Shown in pieces: positions 5,716-15,100 of a stretch of 64,000 nucleotides of DNA. Position 1 is the first letter of the stretch. Every line of letters starts with the position of its first letter. Where the stretch lies: NCBI GenBank assembly GCA_002480565.1, contig DLCK01000092.1, forward strand, positions 1-64,000, written 5' to 3'. A program made the position numbers and the translations under genes. This stretch comes from Phycisphaerales bacterium UBA7800 (lineage in GTDB: Bacteria; Planctomycetota; Phycisphaerae; Phycisphaerales; Phycisphaeraceae). The notes under the pieces were generated by a model. That model did no database searches and had not been told where the DNA came from. It worked only from the letters and a program-made list of their open reading frames with translations.

Positions 5716-8244
5716 ATGTTCACCATCCCCCTTCACCGAACACTTTTACTTAGCAGACTGCTGTGCTTTGCAATTGGCTGTTTGCTGTTTGCACCTTCTG
5801 CCTTTGGCGAAACCTACACCGGCAGTCAGAGTCCGGGGGTTTGGAATCAAACCGGCAACTGGAGTCCGGCAACGGTGCCGGGTAGTGGTGACAGCGCAAT
5901 CTTCAATACTGACGCAACCTTCACCGACTTCGACGGGCAATCGGTTGGCAGCATTCAATCCACAAGTTGGACATTGAAATTTGATGCCTACGAAACATTC
6001 ACCATGGACAACCTTGGCAGTGACGCCGTCATGGATTGTTATGTCCTGCAATTTCTGGATGCGGAAATTCAATTTGCAGACGACTTGGATATCAACGTCA
6101 GTCGTGAGTTTTTCACCACGAATACCATCATCACCGGCAATGGTACCTTGCATATCTCAGCAGGTGGTTTTGGCTGGAAGGTTGGCAGCAACACCATTGT
6201 CGATGCCAACACCCTGGACGTCTCAGGCACTCACTACATCCGTTCAAGTACGAGCCTCCCGGACCTTGAAGGTGTGACCGTAAACTTTGGCAGCTATACC
6301 CAACTCAAAGCCGACTGGTCCACATCGAGCTTCCTTGGACTTAACGGTGCGCATCTGGTCATGGATAGTTCGTATCAAATATTTGTCCATAGCAGTAACG
6401 AAACCATTGAACTTGCCACATGGCAGGTCGGTTCAACACTTCTGCCACCGGGGACGTATGACATCAACTCGGCATCGATTGGTGATGCGAACTTTGGTGT
6501 GATCTTTTCCAACGGCGGCTCGACGATGAGCATCACCGTGGCATCGCAGGCAATGACCTACATCTATGACGGGTTCTATTTGCCAGGCGTCTGGGATGCT
6601 GCGGACAACTGGGCACCCGTAGGTGTCCCAGGTAGCGGCGATACGATCCAATCCTCGACTGATGTGACGTTCACTGATTTTGATGGCCAAGCAGCTGGGA
6701 TTATTGACATGCCCGACTGGTGGTTGACCTTTGATGCACTTGAAACGTTCACCATGGATAACCTTGGTAATGATGCAGTCATCGACAGCGAAGTGCTACG
6801 AACCTATGACACGGAACTTCAATTCACCGATGATCTGAACATCTATGTCAGTCGCGAGTTCAACTCCACCAACACACTGATCACTGGCGATGGCACACTC
6901 ACTGTCACCGTCGGCGGGTTCGGCTGGAAGGTTGGCAATAACACCATCATTGACGCAGACATCCTCGACGTTTCGGGCACCCACTACATCCGCTCAAGCA
7001 TCAGCCTGCCTGATCTGGAAGGTGTCACCGTCCTCTTTGGCAGCTACACCCAAATCAAAGCAGATTGGCCGTCTTCAAGCTTCCTTGGACTCAACGGCGC
7101 GCATCTAGTCATGGATAGTTCGTATCAAATCTTCGTCCACAGCAGCTACGAAACCATCGAACTGGCAAGCTGGAAAGTCGGCAATACCGATCTGCCTTCA
7201 GGCACCTACGATGTGAACTCCGCAGCCATCGGTGATGCAGATTTCAGCGTCATCTTTGCCAACGCAGGTGCGACCATGACCATCAACGTCGCAGCAGAAA
7301 ATCAGCAACCCCTGATGTTCGGCGTGAACCTTGCAGGCGGTGAATTTGGGGATGCCCGGAGTCTGAACTATGGATACAACTACATCTACCCCAATGAAAG
7401 TGAATTCGATTACTACCATGCCAAAGGCCTTGATCTGATCCGGATCCCCTTTAGATGGGAAAGAGTCCAACCGACTCCCGGCGGCGCACTACGCAGCGAA
7501 GAACTCGCACGGCTCGACACCGTGATAGGCTACGCACAGGCACGTGGCATGCAAGTCATTTTGGACATGCACAACTATGCTCACTACAAATTGGCGGATG
7601 GCAATTCCTATCTCATCGGCTCAACACAGGTCACCTACGAACACTACAAAGACGTTTGGAACAAGCTCGCAGACCACTGGAAGAACCAGTCGAACATCTA
7701 CGGGTACGGCATCATGAACGAACCCCATGCCACCGGCGGGACTTGGCCCATCGCAGCACAAGCCGCTGCCGACGGTATTCGTTTGGTGGATAGTACGCAT
7801 TGGATCATCGTCGGTGGCGAAGGTTGGAGTGGCGCTCATTCATGGCGAAACTACAACGAAAACCTCAACGTCACCGACCCCCTGGATATGGTCATCTATG
7901 AAGCGCATCAATACTTTGATGACAACAATTCAGGAACCTACAACGAAAGCTATGACGATGAAGGTGCCTATCCCAACATCGGCGTCAATCGCGTCCAACC
8001 CTTTATCGACTGGTTAGCTGAACACAATCACCAGGGCTTCATCGGTGAATACGGTGTCCCTGATGATGACAGTCGATGGAACGTCGTGCTGGAAAACTTC
8101 CTTGCACACCTGCAAGCCAACGGTGTCAGTGGCACGTATTGGGCAGGCGGCCCATGGTGGGGAACGTATCCCATGTCCTGCGAACCGGACAACGGTGTCG
8201 ATGCCCCACAAATGCAGATCATCGAGCTGTACACCGGCGAATAA
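5716..8244 (+). CDS. Secreted GH5-family endoglucanase-like enzyme with duplicated N-terminal domain
   Basis: An 842-residue secreted enzyme. The ATG at 5716 is chosen over 5623 because AGGAGA lies seven bases upstream and the protein then begins with a signal peptide (hydrophobic residues ~8-28, cleavage near AFGE). Two ~248-residue repeats of predicted beta structure (5815-6558 and 6559-7302) precede a catalytic (beta/alpha)8 domain from about residue 535. MNEPH places the acid/base Glu669 and FIGEYG the nucleophile Glu778, as in glycoside hydrolase family 5. The likely substrate is a beta-glucan or mannan, but this cannot be settled from sequence. Each repeat opens with GVWn.GNWsP.tVPGSGD, a pattern seen in beta-helix or autotransporter-like surface repeats. 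Its monocistronic transcript ends at the hairpin at 8405-8440. Confidence 0.85.
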   Translation: MFTIPLHRTLLLSRLLCFAIGCLLFAPSAFGETYTGSQSPGVWNQTGNWSPATVPGSGDSAIFNTDATFTDFDGQSVGSIQSTSWTLKFDAYETFTMDNLGSDAVMDCYVLQFLDAEIQFADDLDINVSREFFTTNTIITGNGTLHISAGGFGWKVGSNTIVDANTLDVSGTHYIRSSTSLPDLEGVTVNFGSYTQLKADWSTSSFLGLNGAHLVMDSSYQIFVHSSNETIELATWQVGSTLLPPGTYDINSASIGDANFGVIFSNGGSTMSITVASQAMTYIYDGFYLPGVWDAADNWAPVGVPGSGDTIQSSTDVTFTDFDGQAAGIIDMPDWWLTFDALETFTMDNLGNDAVIDSEVLRTYDTELQFTDDLNIYVSREFNSTNTLITGDGTLTVTVGGFGWKVGNNTIIDADILDVSGTHYIRSSISLPDLEGVTVLFGSYTQIKADWPSSSFLGLNGAHLVMDSSYQIFVHSSYETIELASWKVGNTDLPSGTYDVNSAAIGDADFSVIFANAGATMTINVAAENQQPLMFGVNLAGGEFGDARSLNYGYNYIYPNESEFDYYHAKGLDLIRIPFRWERVQPTPGGALRSEELARLDTVIGYAQARGMQVILDMHNYAHYKLADGNSYLIGSTQVTYEHYKDVWNKLADHWKNQSNIYGYGIMNEPHATGGTWPIAAQAAADGIRLVDSTHWIIVGGEGWSGAHSWRNYNENLNVTDPLDMVIYEAHQYFDDNNSGTYNESYDDEGAYPNIGVNRVQPFIDWLAEHNHQGFIGEYGVPDDDSRWNVVLENFLAHLQANGVSGTYWAGGPWWGTYPMSCEPDNGVDAPQMQIIELYTGE
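5815..7302 (+). repeat. Two tandem 744-bp coding repeats within the GH5 gene
   Basis: Units start at 5815 and 6559, 744 bases (248 codons) apart. The protein copies share long identical blocks such as LDVSGTHYIRSS and FLGLNGAHLVMDSSY, and the DNA is nearly identical around 6348-6395 and 7098-7145. This is a tandem duplication of a non-catalytic module. Confidence 0.85.
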
Positions 8245-8323
8245 CTTGGGCAGTTGCATAGGGCATAGGGACTAGGGTTAAGACAGAGTATGACCGCCTG
8301 TTTTCAAATGTCTTTTTGTCTTT

Positions 8324-8352
8324 CCCTAGTCGCTAGTGGCTAGTGGCTAGTC
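8324..8352. repeat. Short heptamer array (GCTAGTG)
   Basis: Three tandem units GCTAGTG, GCTAGTG, GCTAGTC at 8332-8352, preceded by CCCTAGTC. An inverted partner GGGACTAGGG occurs about 60 bases upstream near 8267. It lies in the convergent gap between the GH5 and TPR-YggX genes. Like the array at 4421 the period is seven, but the unit is different. Confidence 0.55.
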
Positions 8353-8404
8353 CCTTTTGATCAAACCCACTCATCCTGCATCCATTCCTGAAAGATGCAT
8401 CTAC

Positions 8405-8440
8405 AAAAAAAGCACCTGTCATATGGCAGGTGCTTTTTGT
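8405..8440. terminator. Bidirectional Rho-independent terminator
   Basis: Stem AGCACCTG (8411-8418) and CAGGTGCT (8427-8434) with an A-run before and a T-run after, so the same hairpin works in both directions. It separates the convergent GH5 (+) and TPR-YggX (-) genes. Confidence 0.85.
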
Positions 8441-8463
8441 TTGGTTTGATTAACGATGCGATT

Positions 8464-9093
8464 TTATTTCGTTTCAGGCACGAAATTGTCGACTTCTTCC
8501 TGAGTGATATTCAGATATTCCATCATGTGCTGGTCGTAGACTTTTTGATGATCATCACGTGAGAAGTCCAGACGCAGTTCGTTGATGACTTTGGTGCCTT
8601 GAGCAATCCAGTTCCGCCAGGTCTCCATGGAGTAGTGGGCGAAGATGAATTGACCAAGCTTACCTCGCATCGGCGGGTCGGGCATTTTGTTGCCAGGCGT
8701 GCCGGTGAGTCGGTCCAACACCTGATCGCCGGTGATTTCGACGGTGGGTTTTTCGACTTCTACTTCGGGGACGGCAAGACCGAGTTTTTGAAGCAGTTCG
8801 CCGATGGCCTTTTGTGGCATGACATCACCGCGTTTGGCAGCAATGTTGTACCCCTGCGTGAGCATCGGGCCAGCCTCATGTTTGCGATCAATTTTGATCA
8901 GCGTCTGGCCGAGCAGTTGATACGCACGAGACATGGTCGGATCCAACTGGATGGCATTCTCGTAAGCCGCGGCAGCTTCGGCGTCACGCTCGGCATCACG
9001 ATAGGCATTACCAAGACTAAACCAGCTCATGCCATCGGGGGCTTCAGCGGTCATTTTTTCCCATTGGGCGATACGTTCTTCGATATTACTCAT
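8464..9093 (-). CDS. TPR domain fused to Fe(2+)-trafficking protein YggX
   Basis: A 209-residue cytoplasmic fusion. Residues ~15-95 contain two to three TPR helices (WFSLGNAYRDAERDAEAAAAYENAI and the following YQLLGQTLI). The C-terminal ~70 residues resemble bacterial YggX: the stretch with GKLGQFIF, METWRNWIAQGTKVINE and HQKVYDQHMMEYL aligns with YggX helices. YggX supports iron homeostasis and resistance to superoxide; the usual protein is about 90 residues and stand-alone. The key metal-ligand cysteine near the N terminus of enterobacterial YggX (in the TIFCTF motif) has no counterpart here. The ATG at 9093 is preferred to 9102 because a strong promoter (-10 TATAAT at 9101-9106) overlaps the latter and would give a leaderless message. 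Confidence 0.82.
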   Translation of the reverse strand: MSNIEERIAQWEKMTAEAPDGMSWFSLGNAYRDAERDAEAAAAYENAIQLDPTMSRAYQLLGQTLIKIDRKHEAGPMLTQGYNIAAKRGDVMPQKAIGELLQKLGLAVPEVEVEKPTVEITGDQVLDRLTGTPGNKMPDPPMRGKLGQFIFAHYSMETWRNWIAQGTKVINELRLDFSRDDHQKVYDQHMMEYLNITQEEVDNFVPETK

Positions 9094-9130
9094 GTACGAC
9101 ATTATAGAGAACCAGTCGCAATATTGCCAA
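9093..9130 (-). promoter_or_regulatory. Sigma70-like promoter of the TPR-YggX gene, leaderless
   Basis: On the minus strand, TTGGCA (9130-9125) and TATAAT (9106-9101) are separated by 18 bases: five of six and six of six consensus positions. Transcription should start about 7 bases further, at or next to the ATG at 9093, leaving no room for a Shine-Dalgarno. This is a leaderless-mRNA arrangement. Confidence 0.6.
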
Positions 9131-9169
9131 AGCGGTAAAAAAAAGGGATTTGGGATTTGATCAATTTTA

Positions 9170-9256
9170 AAACCGCTTGCGGTTTAGCGTACCGGCGAGA
9201 CTCGAATAGGTTTACGTGTCCAATAGATTCTCGCAGCGCTCAACCGCAAGCGGTTT
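9170..9256. repeat. BIME-like element with inverted palindromic ends, copy 2
   Basis: Left end AAACCGCTTGCGGTTTAGC at 9170-9188 is identical to copy 1; the right end at 9238-9256 differs by one base. The 49-base interior starts with the same ~20-base block as copy 1 and then diverges moderately. Like copy 1 it lies in a divergent promoter region, between the TPR-YggX and AddB genes. Confidence 0.8.
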
Positions 9257-9358
9257 GCAACTCCGTACTCCCTAAACACCTTTGACGACCTCACCTGTCA
9301 CCTATCCACGTTACAATGCTTACGTCATTTTTCACTCAACCGATGGGGATAAGCACAC

Positions 9359-12148
9359 ATGCCAACTCAGCGTGTCTTTCTGGACTGGACCGGACCTGCC
9401 CTGCCTGCTGCTGCGGATTGGCTGCTTGGTGAGCCTGCTCATCCGGATCATCTGCTGGTGATGCCCGGTTCACGTGCTGGACGTCGGCTCATGGAGTTGT
9501 TACTCATTAAAAGCGATGGCCACCTTGTCGATCCACCAACCATCACCACCATCGGATCGTTGGCTGAAAAACTCATCACTGACCTGCCGCCGATCACCTG
9601 CCCTTCTGCGTTGCAGTTGGTTTTGGTTCGCGCGGTTCAGCAATTGGATGAGGATGCCCTTGCTCAAATCACCCCTGCTCCACCTGACAAATCTCTGACC
9701 ATGGCATGGTTGTCACTGATCAATCCCATCGAGCGATTGTTTAACACGCTCGGTAGTGCCGGCCTTGTCCCCAGCCATGTCATGCAGCAGACGACCGACT
9801 GGCCGGACTTTAATCAACATCTGCGTTGGGAAACCATCACTCAGATTCATGACCATTATGTCCAACTGCTTGCTGAAAACGACCTGCATGATCTGAACAT
9901 CGAACGCATTAATGCCCTTGAGCAAGGTCGCATTCAATATGATGGCCCGATCACGCTCGTCGGCACGGTGGACATGAACAGACTCACCGCCAAGATGCTT
10001 GATGCAGTCGCCGATCATTGCACAGCGCTAATCCATGCCCCGCAATCCCACCAGTCGCACTTCGGATCATTCGGGCAATTGCATGTCGAACACTGGCATA
10101 AACAGCCACTGACGATCCCAAGCCAAATGCGTATCGTTGCCAATCAGCCTACGGATCAGATTGCTGCCATGCTCAGTGATCTGCAAACCATTACCGATAC
10201 ACAGCAGCTTAACTCCGATCAACTGACACTTGGCGTAGCCGATGAACAACTTGGCACGCTCGTCGAACAACTCACCCAATCCTCCGGTCTCGCATCACGC
10301 TGGCATCAGCAGCGTGACATCCTCCTTAGTCGACCGGTGTCATTACTCACTGCCATTGCACAGTTCGCCCAAAGCTCGCTGACAATGGACCTCACCGTCC
10401 TGCTGCGTCACCCGGATTTACAGCAGTATCTCTACCTTAAACTCCCCGCATTGGATCACACGCAACTTGACCAGTACATGTCCGAGCATCTGCAAAACCG
10501 CATCTCCGACAAGAGTCCGGGGATGGGAGATAAACAACAAACACTCCTTGCTGCACATGAGCACATTCAGGAACTGATCAAAAAACATCTGACCACCAAA
10601 GGCAGTTTGGCACACTGGGCGCAGCAGTTTAGTGAATTGCTCTCAGAAATTTATGCAGACCAGCAACTCGTCCCGCATAAACCTGATGATGCGATTCTCA
10701 TTGAACCGTTAACACACATTGCCAACGTCCTGCGCGACTGGTTTACAAGTCCAACAGTGGTCAACGACATCGCAGGTGATCTGGATATGCAACAGGCTGT
10801 GGAGCTGTTGCGTGGGGAGTTAGCCAACACGCCCCTGCCATCTCCGGGCGCTGAACCGGTTGCAGAAATTCTTGGTTGGCTGGAACTGCACATGGATGAT
10901 GCACCGCACTTGTACATCCTGAATTTCAATGAAGGCTTCGTTCCTAGTGATGTAAAAATCGACCCGTTTTTACCCGATAGTATCTGCGAAAAACTGGGAC
11001 TCACCTGTGACAAATCCCGCCTTGCCCGTGACCGATACATGCTTGAAGCGCTCATACACAGTCAAAAACATCTGCGTTTAATTGCAGGTCAGGTGAACCT
11101 GCGGAATGAACCGATGCTTCCCAGTCGGTTAATGCTTCAATGCCCGGAAAACACGCTTGCCAGGACGGTGATCGATTACTTTGACGCGCCGGTTCGATTT
11201 GACCCGCCGTTACTTCCAAGTGGGGACCGCAATGAATTTCTACTCCCCAAACCTGTCGCGCCGTCTGAGCCGATCACCTCGTTATCCGTCACCAAATTCC
11301 GAGACTACCTTCAATGCCCATACCGCTTTTATCTCAAACACGTCCGCAAGCTCGGCAGTGTCGAAGCCTATGTCCCTGAACTTTCATCCATGGCCATTGG
11401 CAATCTAGCCCACCATATTTTTGAGACCTTTGGTAAAAGCGATCTGATCGACGAAACCAATCCAGTGACGCTCGAACAATACTTCTCCGAACTTCTCGAC
11501 AAATTCTGCAACATGAACTTCGGCAAAAACCCCTTGCCCGCAGTTGTCATCCAACGCGAACAACTCCGCCTTCGACTCTCTGTATTTGCCAAAGCGCAAG
11601 CTCGCATGCGCGCAGATGACTGGCGGATCATCCCCGAGAAAATCGAATCAAAATACGAAGTCCCCATCACCATCGACCAGCATCCCTTTACGCTTGTAGG
11701 CAGAATCGACCGGATGGATCGCCATCAAGTCACCGGCATGCTGCGGATCATGGACTACAAAACGTCCGAAAGCAGCTTCTCGCCAATCAAGAAACATCAA
11801 GTCAAAAATGCTGATGGCGAGATGCAATGGGTCGACCTGCAATTACCGTTATATCGCATTCTGGCGTCGCCTGAAATCTACGATGACAAAGTCGAACTGG
11901 GCTACATTCAACTGGGCAAAAAGCTCGACAAGATCGGTTTTGATCCTGCCGGCTGGACAACTGATGAATTGGATGATGCATTTAAAATTGCACAGGATAT
12001 CATCCGCCAGATTCGTCAGGGGATTTATTGGCCTCCCAAAGATCCGCCTATGTTTGACGATGGACTTGGGGGCATTTGTCAGGACGCATACCCCTACCGA
12101 CAGCTTGAGCCGATCACTGCAATGCTCAGTAGTGGAGGTGTGCAATGA
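9359..12148 (+). CDS. addB: AddB-like subunit of the AddAB helicase-nuclease
   Basis: A 929-residue partner of the downstream AddA. AddAB processes double-strand breaks to 3' single-stranded ends for RecA loading. The N-terminal P-loop is degenerate (MPGSRAGRRLMELL, ~residues 37-50), as usual for the inactivated AddB helicase. The C-terminal PD-(D/E)XK nuclease begins at TKFRDYLQCPYRFYL (Cys653) and includes GRIDRMD near 780 and MDYKTSE (Asp799, Lys801). AddB proteins normally hold an Fe-S cluster with Cys653 and three cysteines near the C terminus; only Cys907 is seen there (GGICQDAY), so the cluster appears to be missing. The stop overlaps the AddA start by four bases (ATGA), giving translational coupling. 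Confidence 0.85.
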   Translation: MPTQRVFLDWTGPALPAAADWLLGEPAHPDHLLVMPGSRAGRRLMELLLIKSDGHLVDPPTITTIGSLAEKLITDLPPITCPSALQLVLVRAVQQLDEDALAQITPAPPDKSLTMAWLSLINPIERLFNTLGSAGLVPSHVMQQTTDWPDFNQHLRWETITQIHDHYVQLLAENDLHDLNIERINALEQGRIQYDGPITLVGTVDMNRLTAKMLDAVADHCTALIHAPQSHQSHFGSFGQLHVEHWHKQPLTIPSQMRIVANQPTDQIAAMLSDLQTITDTQQLNSDQLTLGVADEQLGTLVEQLTQSSGLASRWHQQRDILLSRPVSLLTAIAQFAQSSLTMDLTVLLRHPDLQQYLYLKLPALDHTQLDQYMSEHLQNRISDKSPGMGDKQQTLLAAHEHIQELIKKHLTTKGSLAHWAQQFSELLSEIYADQQLVPHKPDDAILIEPLTHIANVLRDWFTSPTVVNDIAGDLDMQQAVELLRGELANTPLPSPGAEPVAEILGWLELHMDDAPHLYILNFNEGFVPSDVKIDPFLPDSICEKLGLTCDKSRLARDRYMLEALIHSQKHLRLIAGQVNLRNEPMLPSRLMLQCPENTLARTVIDYFDAPVRFDPPLLPSGDRNEFLLPKPVAPSEPITSLSVTKFRDYLQCPYRFYLKHVRKLGSVEAYVPELSSMAIGNLAHHIFETFGKSDLIDETNPVTLEQYFSELLDKFCNMNFGKNPLPAVVIQREQLRLRLSVFAKAQARMRADDWRIIPEKIESKYEVPITIDQHPFTLVGRIDRMDRHQVTGMLRIMDYKTSESSFSPIKKHQVKNADGEMQWVDLQLPLYRILASPEIYDDKVELGYIQLGKKLDKIGFDPAGWTTDELDDAFKIAQDIIRQIRQGIYWPPKDPPMFDDGLGGICQDAYPYRQLEPITAMLSSGGVQ

Positions 12149-15100
12149 GTCTGCTTCCTGACAAGCCTCATCAAATCGTCCGCGCTTCAGCGGGAACTGG
12201 TAAAACCTATCAACTGACTAATCGCTATTTGCAGATGGTTCAACATGGCGCGTTACCCCAGTCCATTTTGGCGACCACCTTCACGCGCAAAGCTGCCAAC
12301 GAAATCATGCAGCGTGTGATCCAGAATGCTGCACGTGAAGCGTTAGCCGACCCGCAAAAAACCGTCTATCTCAAGGCGCTGACCAGCAATCTGCATCGTC
12401 TGATGATCAGCACACTTGACAGTCTGTTTCAGAAAATGGGTCGCTGTTTTGCGATGGAATTACAGCTTCCAAACAATGCTCAGGTCTTCGAAGTCACTGA
12501 CTTTGCGATGCAGAAATTGCAGATGCAGGCCATCGACCATGTACTTATGGACAACGAGCCGTTTGTCCTGCTGGACCTGTTTCGCAGGTTGTATCACTCG
12601 GATGCTGGGGGCGCGGGGAAAGTGATCTCCGTCCTCCAATCCATCGTCAATGATCTCTATGACATTTACAAGATGGCCCCCGATGAGTCGCAGTGGATTA
12701 ACTATCAAATCACCGGACTCATGGACGACGATGCGGTCAAGCAACTCGTTGAGATATTTAATAATCTTGAAGACGAACTACCCAAGACCAAAGCAGGCAA
12801 GACCGTTGCCAATGCACTAAAAGCCTGGCAGACAAGTGTCGCATTAATTGCCAACGAACAATGGAAAACGTTCCTGACCAAAGACGGTATCGCCAAAAAA
12901 CGGCAAGCAGACGAAACCATTTACAGTCGGGCTGAACTCTCCGAAACCGTCATCCGTGTGTATGACCTGCTCATCCAACACGCTCGCGCGTGCATGCTCC
13001 AAGAACAACGTGATCTGAATCACGCGCGGTACACCATCGCTAGACAATATGCCCAGTTATTTGATCAATTGAGACTTGATGCGCGGGCGTTACTGCATAG
13101 TGATATCCCCCAACGACTCGAAAGTGCGTTTGAAAATCCTGATGACGAATTTCTCGTCGACCTTGCTTATCGCATGGATCAGAAAATCGAACACATGATG
13201 CTCGACGAGTTCCAGGACACCAGCTTGCAACAGTGGAACATCCTCCGCGCTCAGGCAATGGAAATCCGATCCCATGATGACGGCTTTGGGAGTCGGCGAT
13301 TTTTCTGTGTGGGTGATATCAAGCAAGCCATTTACGGGTGGCGTGGCGGGTGTGCTGAAATTTTCAATCACATCGGCGAAGAGATGGCCTTGAGTGCTGA
13401 TCCTGCGGACCATGAAATCGTCTCTATGGATCAAAGTTGGCGAAGCTCGCAAATCGTGCTGGATGTGGTCAATACAACCTTCAATTCACTGGAACACAAT
13501 CCGGGCATCAACAACGATGACCTGCTAAGTTGGGCTAACCAGTGGCAAAAAGGGTTTGGGGACCACGAAGCAGCGCAAGACCATCCAGGATACGTGCTGT
13601 TTCAAGCCACAGGCAGTGAAGACATCGCCGACACCGACGAGGTGTTGGAACTTGATGATGAGCCTGCCATTGACCTGCACACCGTCGAAGTCTGTCATGC
13701 CATTGCTCAATTGCATAAGCAATCACCACACGCAAGTATCGGCGTACTCGTCTGGACCAATGCACAGGTACAGGAATACATGACGAGACTGCGCGCAATG
13801 CACATTGATGTAGCCAGCGAAGGCGGTGTCTACCTGCATGATGATCCGGCAGTCTCCTGCATCCTTGCAGCGATGGTCATGGCAGATCGACCGGATCATG
13901 CGGCATCGGCCTTTGAACTACTCAATTCACCGTTGGGGAAATATCTGGGGATGACCGGATACCATCCCGGCGATGTGCGAAGTTTAGCTATGACCATCCG
14001 CCAACAACTTGCAGGCATGGGGTATCCAAGACTGGTCGGTCACTGGGCGAATTTGCTTGCCAAGCACAGTGACGCCCGTGGCAGTGAGCGGTTGACGTTA
14101 CTTATTCAACTGGCGGTGAATTTTGAAACATCACAATCTGCCAGTCTCAAACCTGCAGAGTTCGCACAGTACGTGCAGAGTAAACAGGTGCCTATCAGTC
14201 AACAATCGCCGGTGCAGGTGATGACGGTGCATAAGTCCAAGGGGCTGGAGTTTGATGCGGTGTTCCTGCCGGTGCTTAAACGCAAGCTTGGATACATGCA
14301 GCAGAACATGTGTTATGTTTCACGTCCGCAGATGACCGCTCCCGTCGAATATGTTTATGCATCGACCACCAAGGAATTGCGGGCGATGTATCCACCACTT
14401 GAAGAAGCTTATGCACAGGAGCATCAACGCCGATTCACCGATGACCTGTGTGCGATGTATGTCGCCATGACACGCGCCAAGCATGCGTTGTATCTGTATG
14501 CCCAACCGCTTAAAGAAAACAAGAATGGTTCACTGAGTACAACTGGTAATTCCGACAGTTCACTAGCTGCGATTCTCCGCCATGCGTTGCTTGAGCCAGA
14601 TAACATTCGCGTGGATCATGGGCAGGTGCTCTTTGAATACGGTCAACCCGCATGGCATCAACAAATCTCACAAACTGCCGACGATAAACCACAACAAGTT
14701 GCCATCACCCCACACAAGACCTGCACGATCAACATCAAAAACAAGGCAGGACAACGCTCTCTTCAGCGCATCGCGCCTTCGCAACTTGAAGGCAGTGGCA
14801 GTGTCAACGTCGCTGACCTGCTGGCAATGACCAAGACATCCGGCCAATCGCGAGGCACGGTGATCCATCGACTCTTTGAAGAAATCGCATGGCTTGGCAA
14901 CGACACGCCATTACCCGATCAACAAACGTTAATCGACTTGCTAGACAGTGAAAAACTCGAACATGAACCGGAATTCACAGACAGCTTCGTGAAGATGTTG
15001 CAGATGCCCGCGGTGATTGATGCACTCAAACAACCCTCGGATTGGGATGATGCAACTTGTCAATTGTGGCGAGAAAAACGCTTTGCGGTGCTCATGGATG

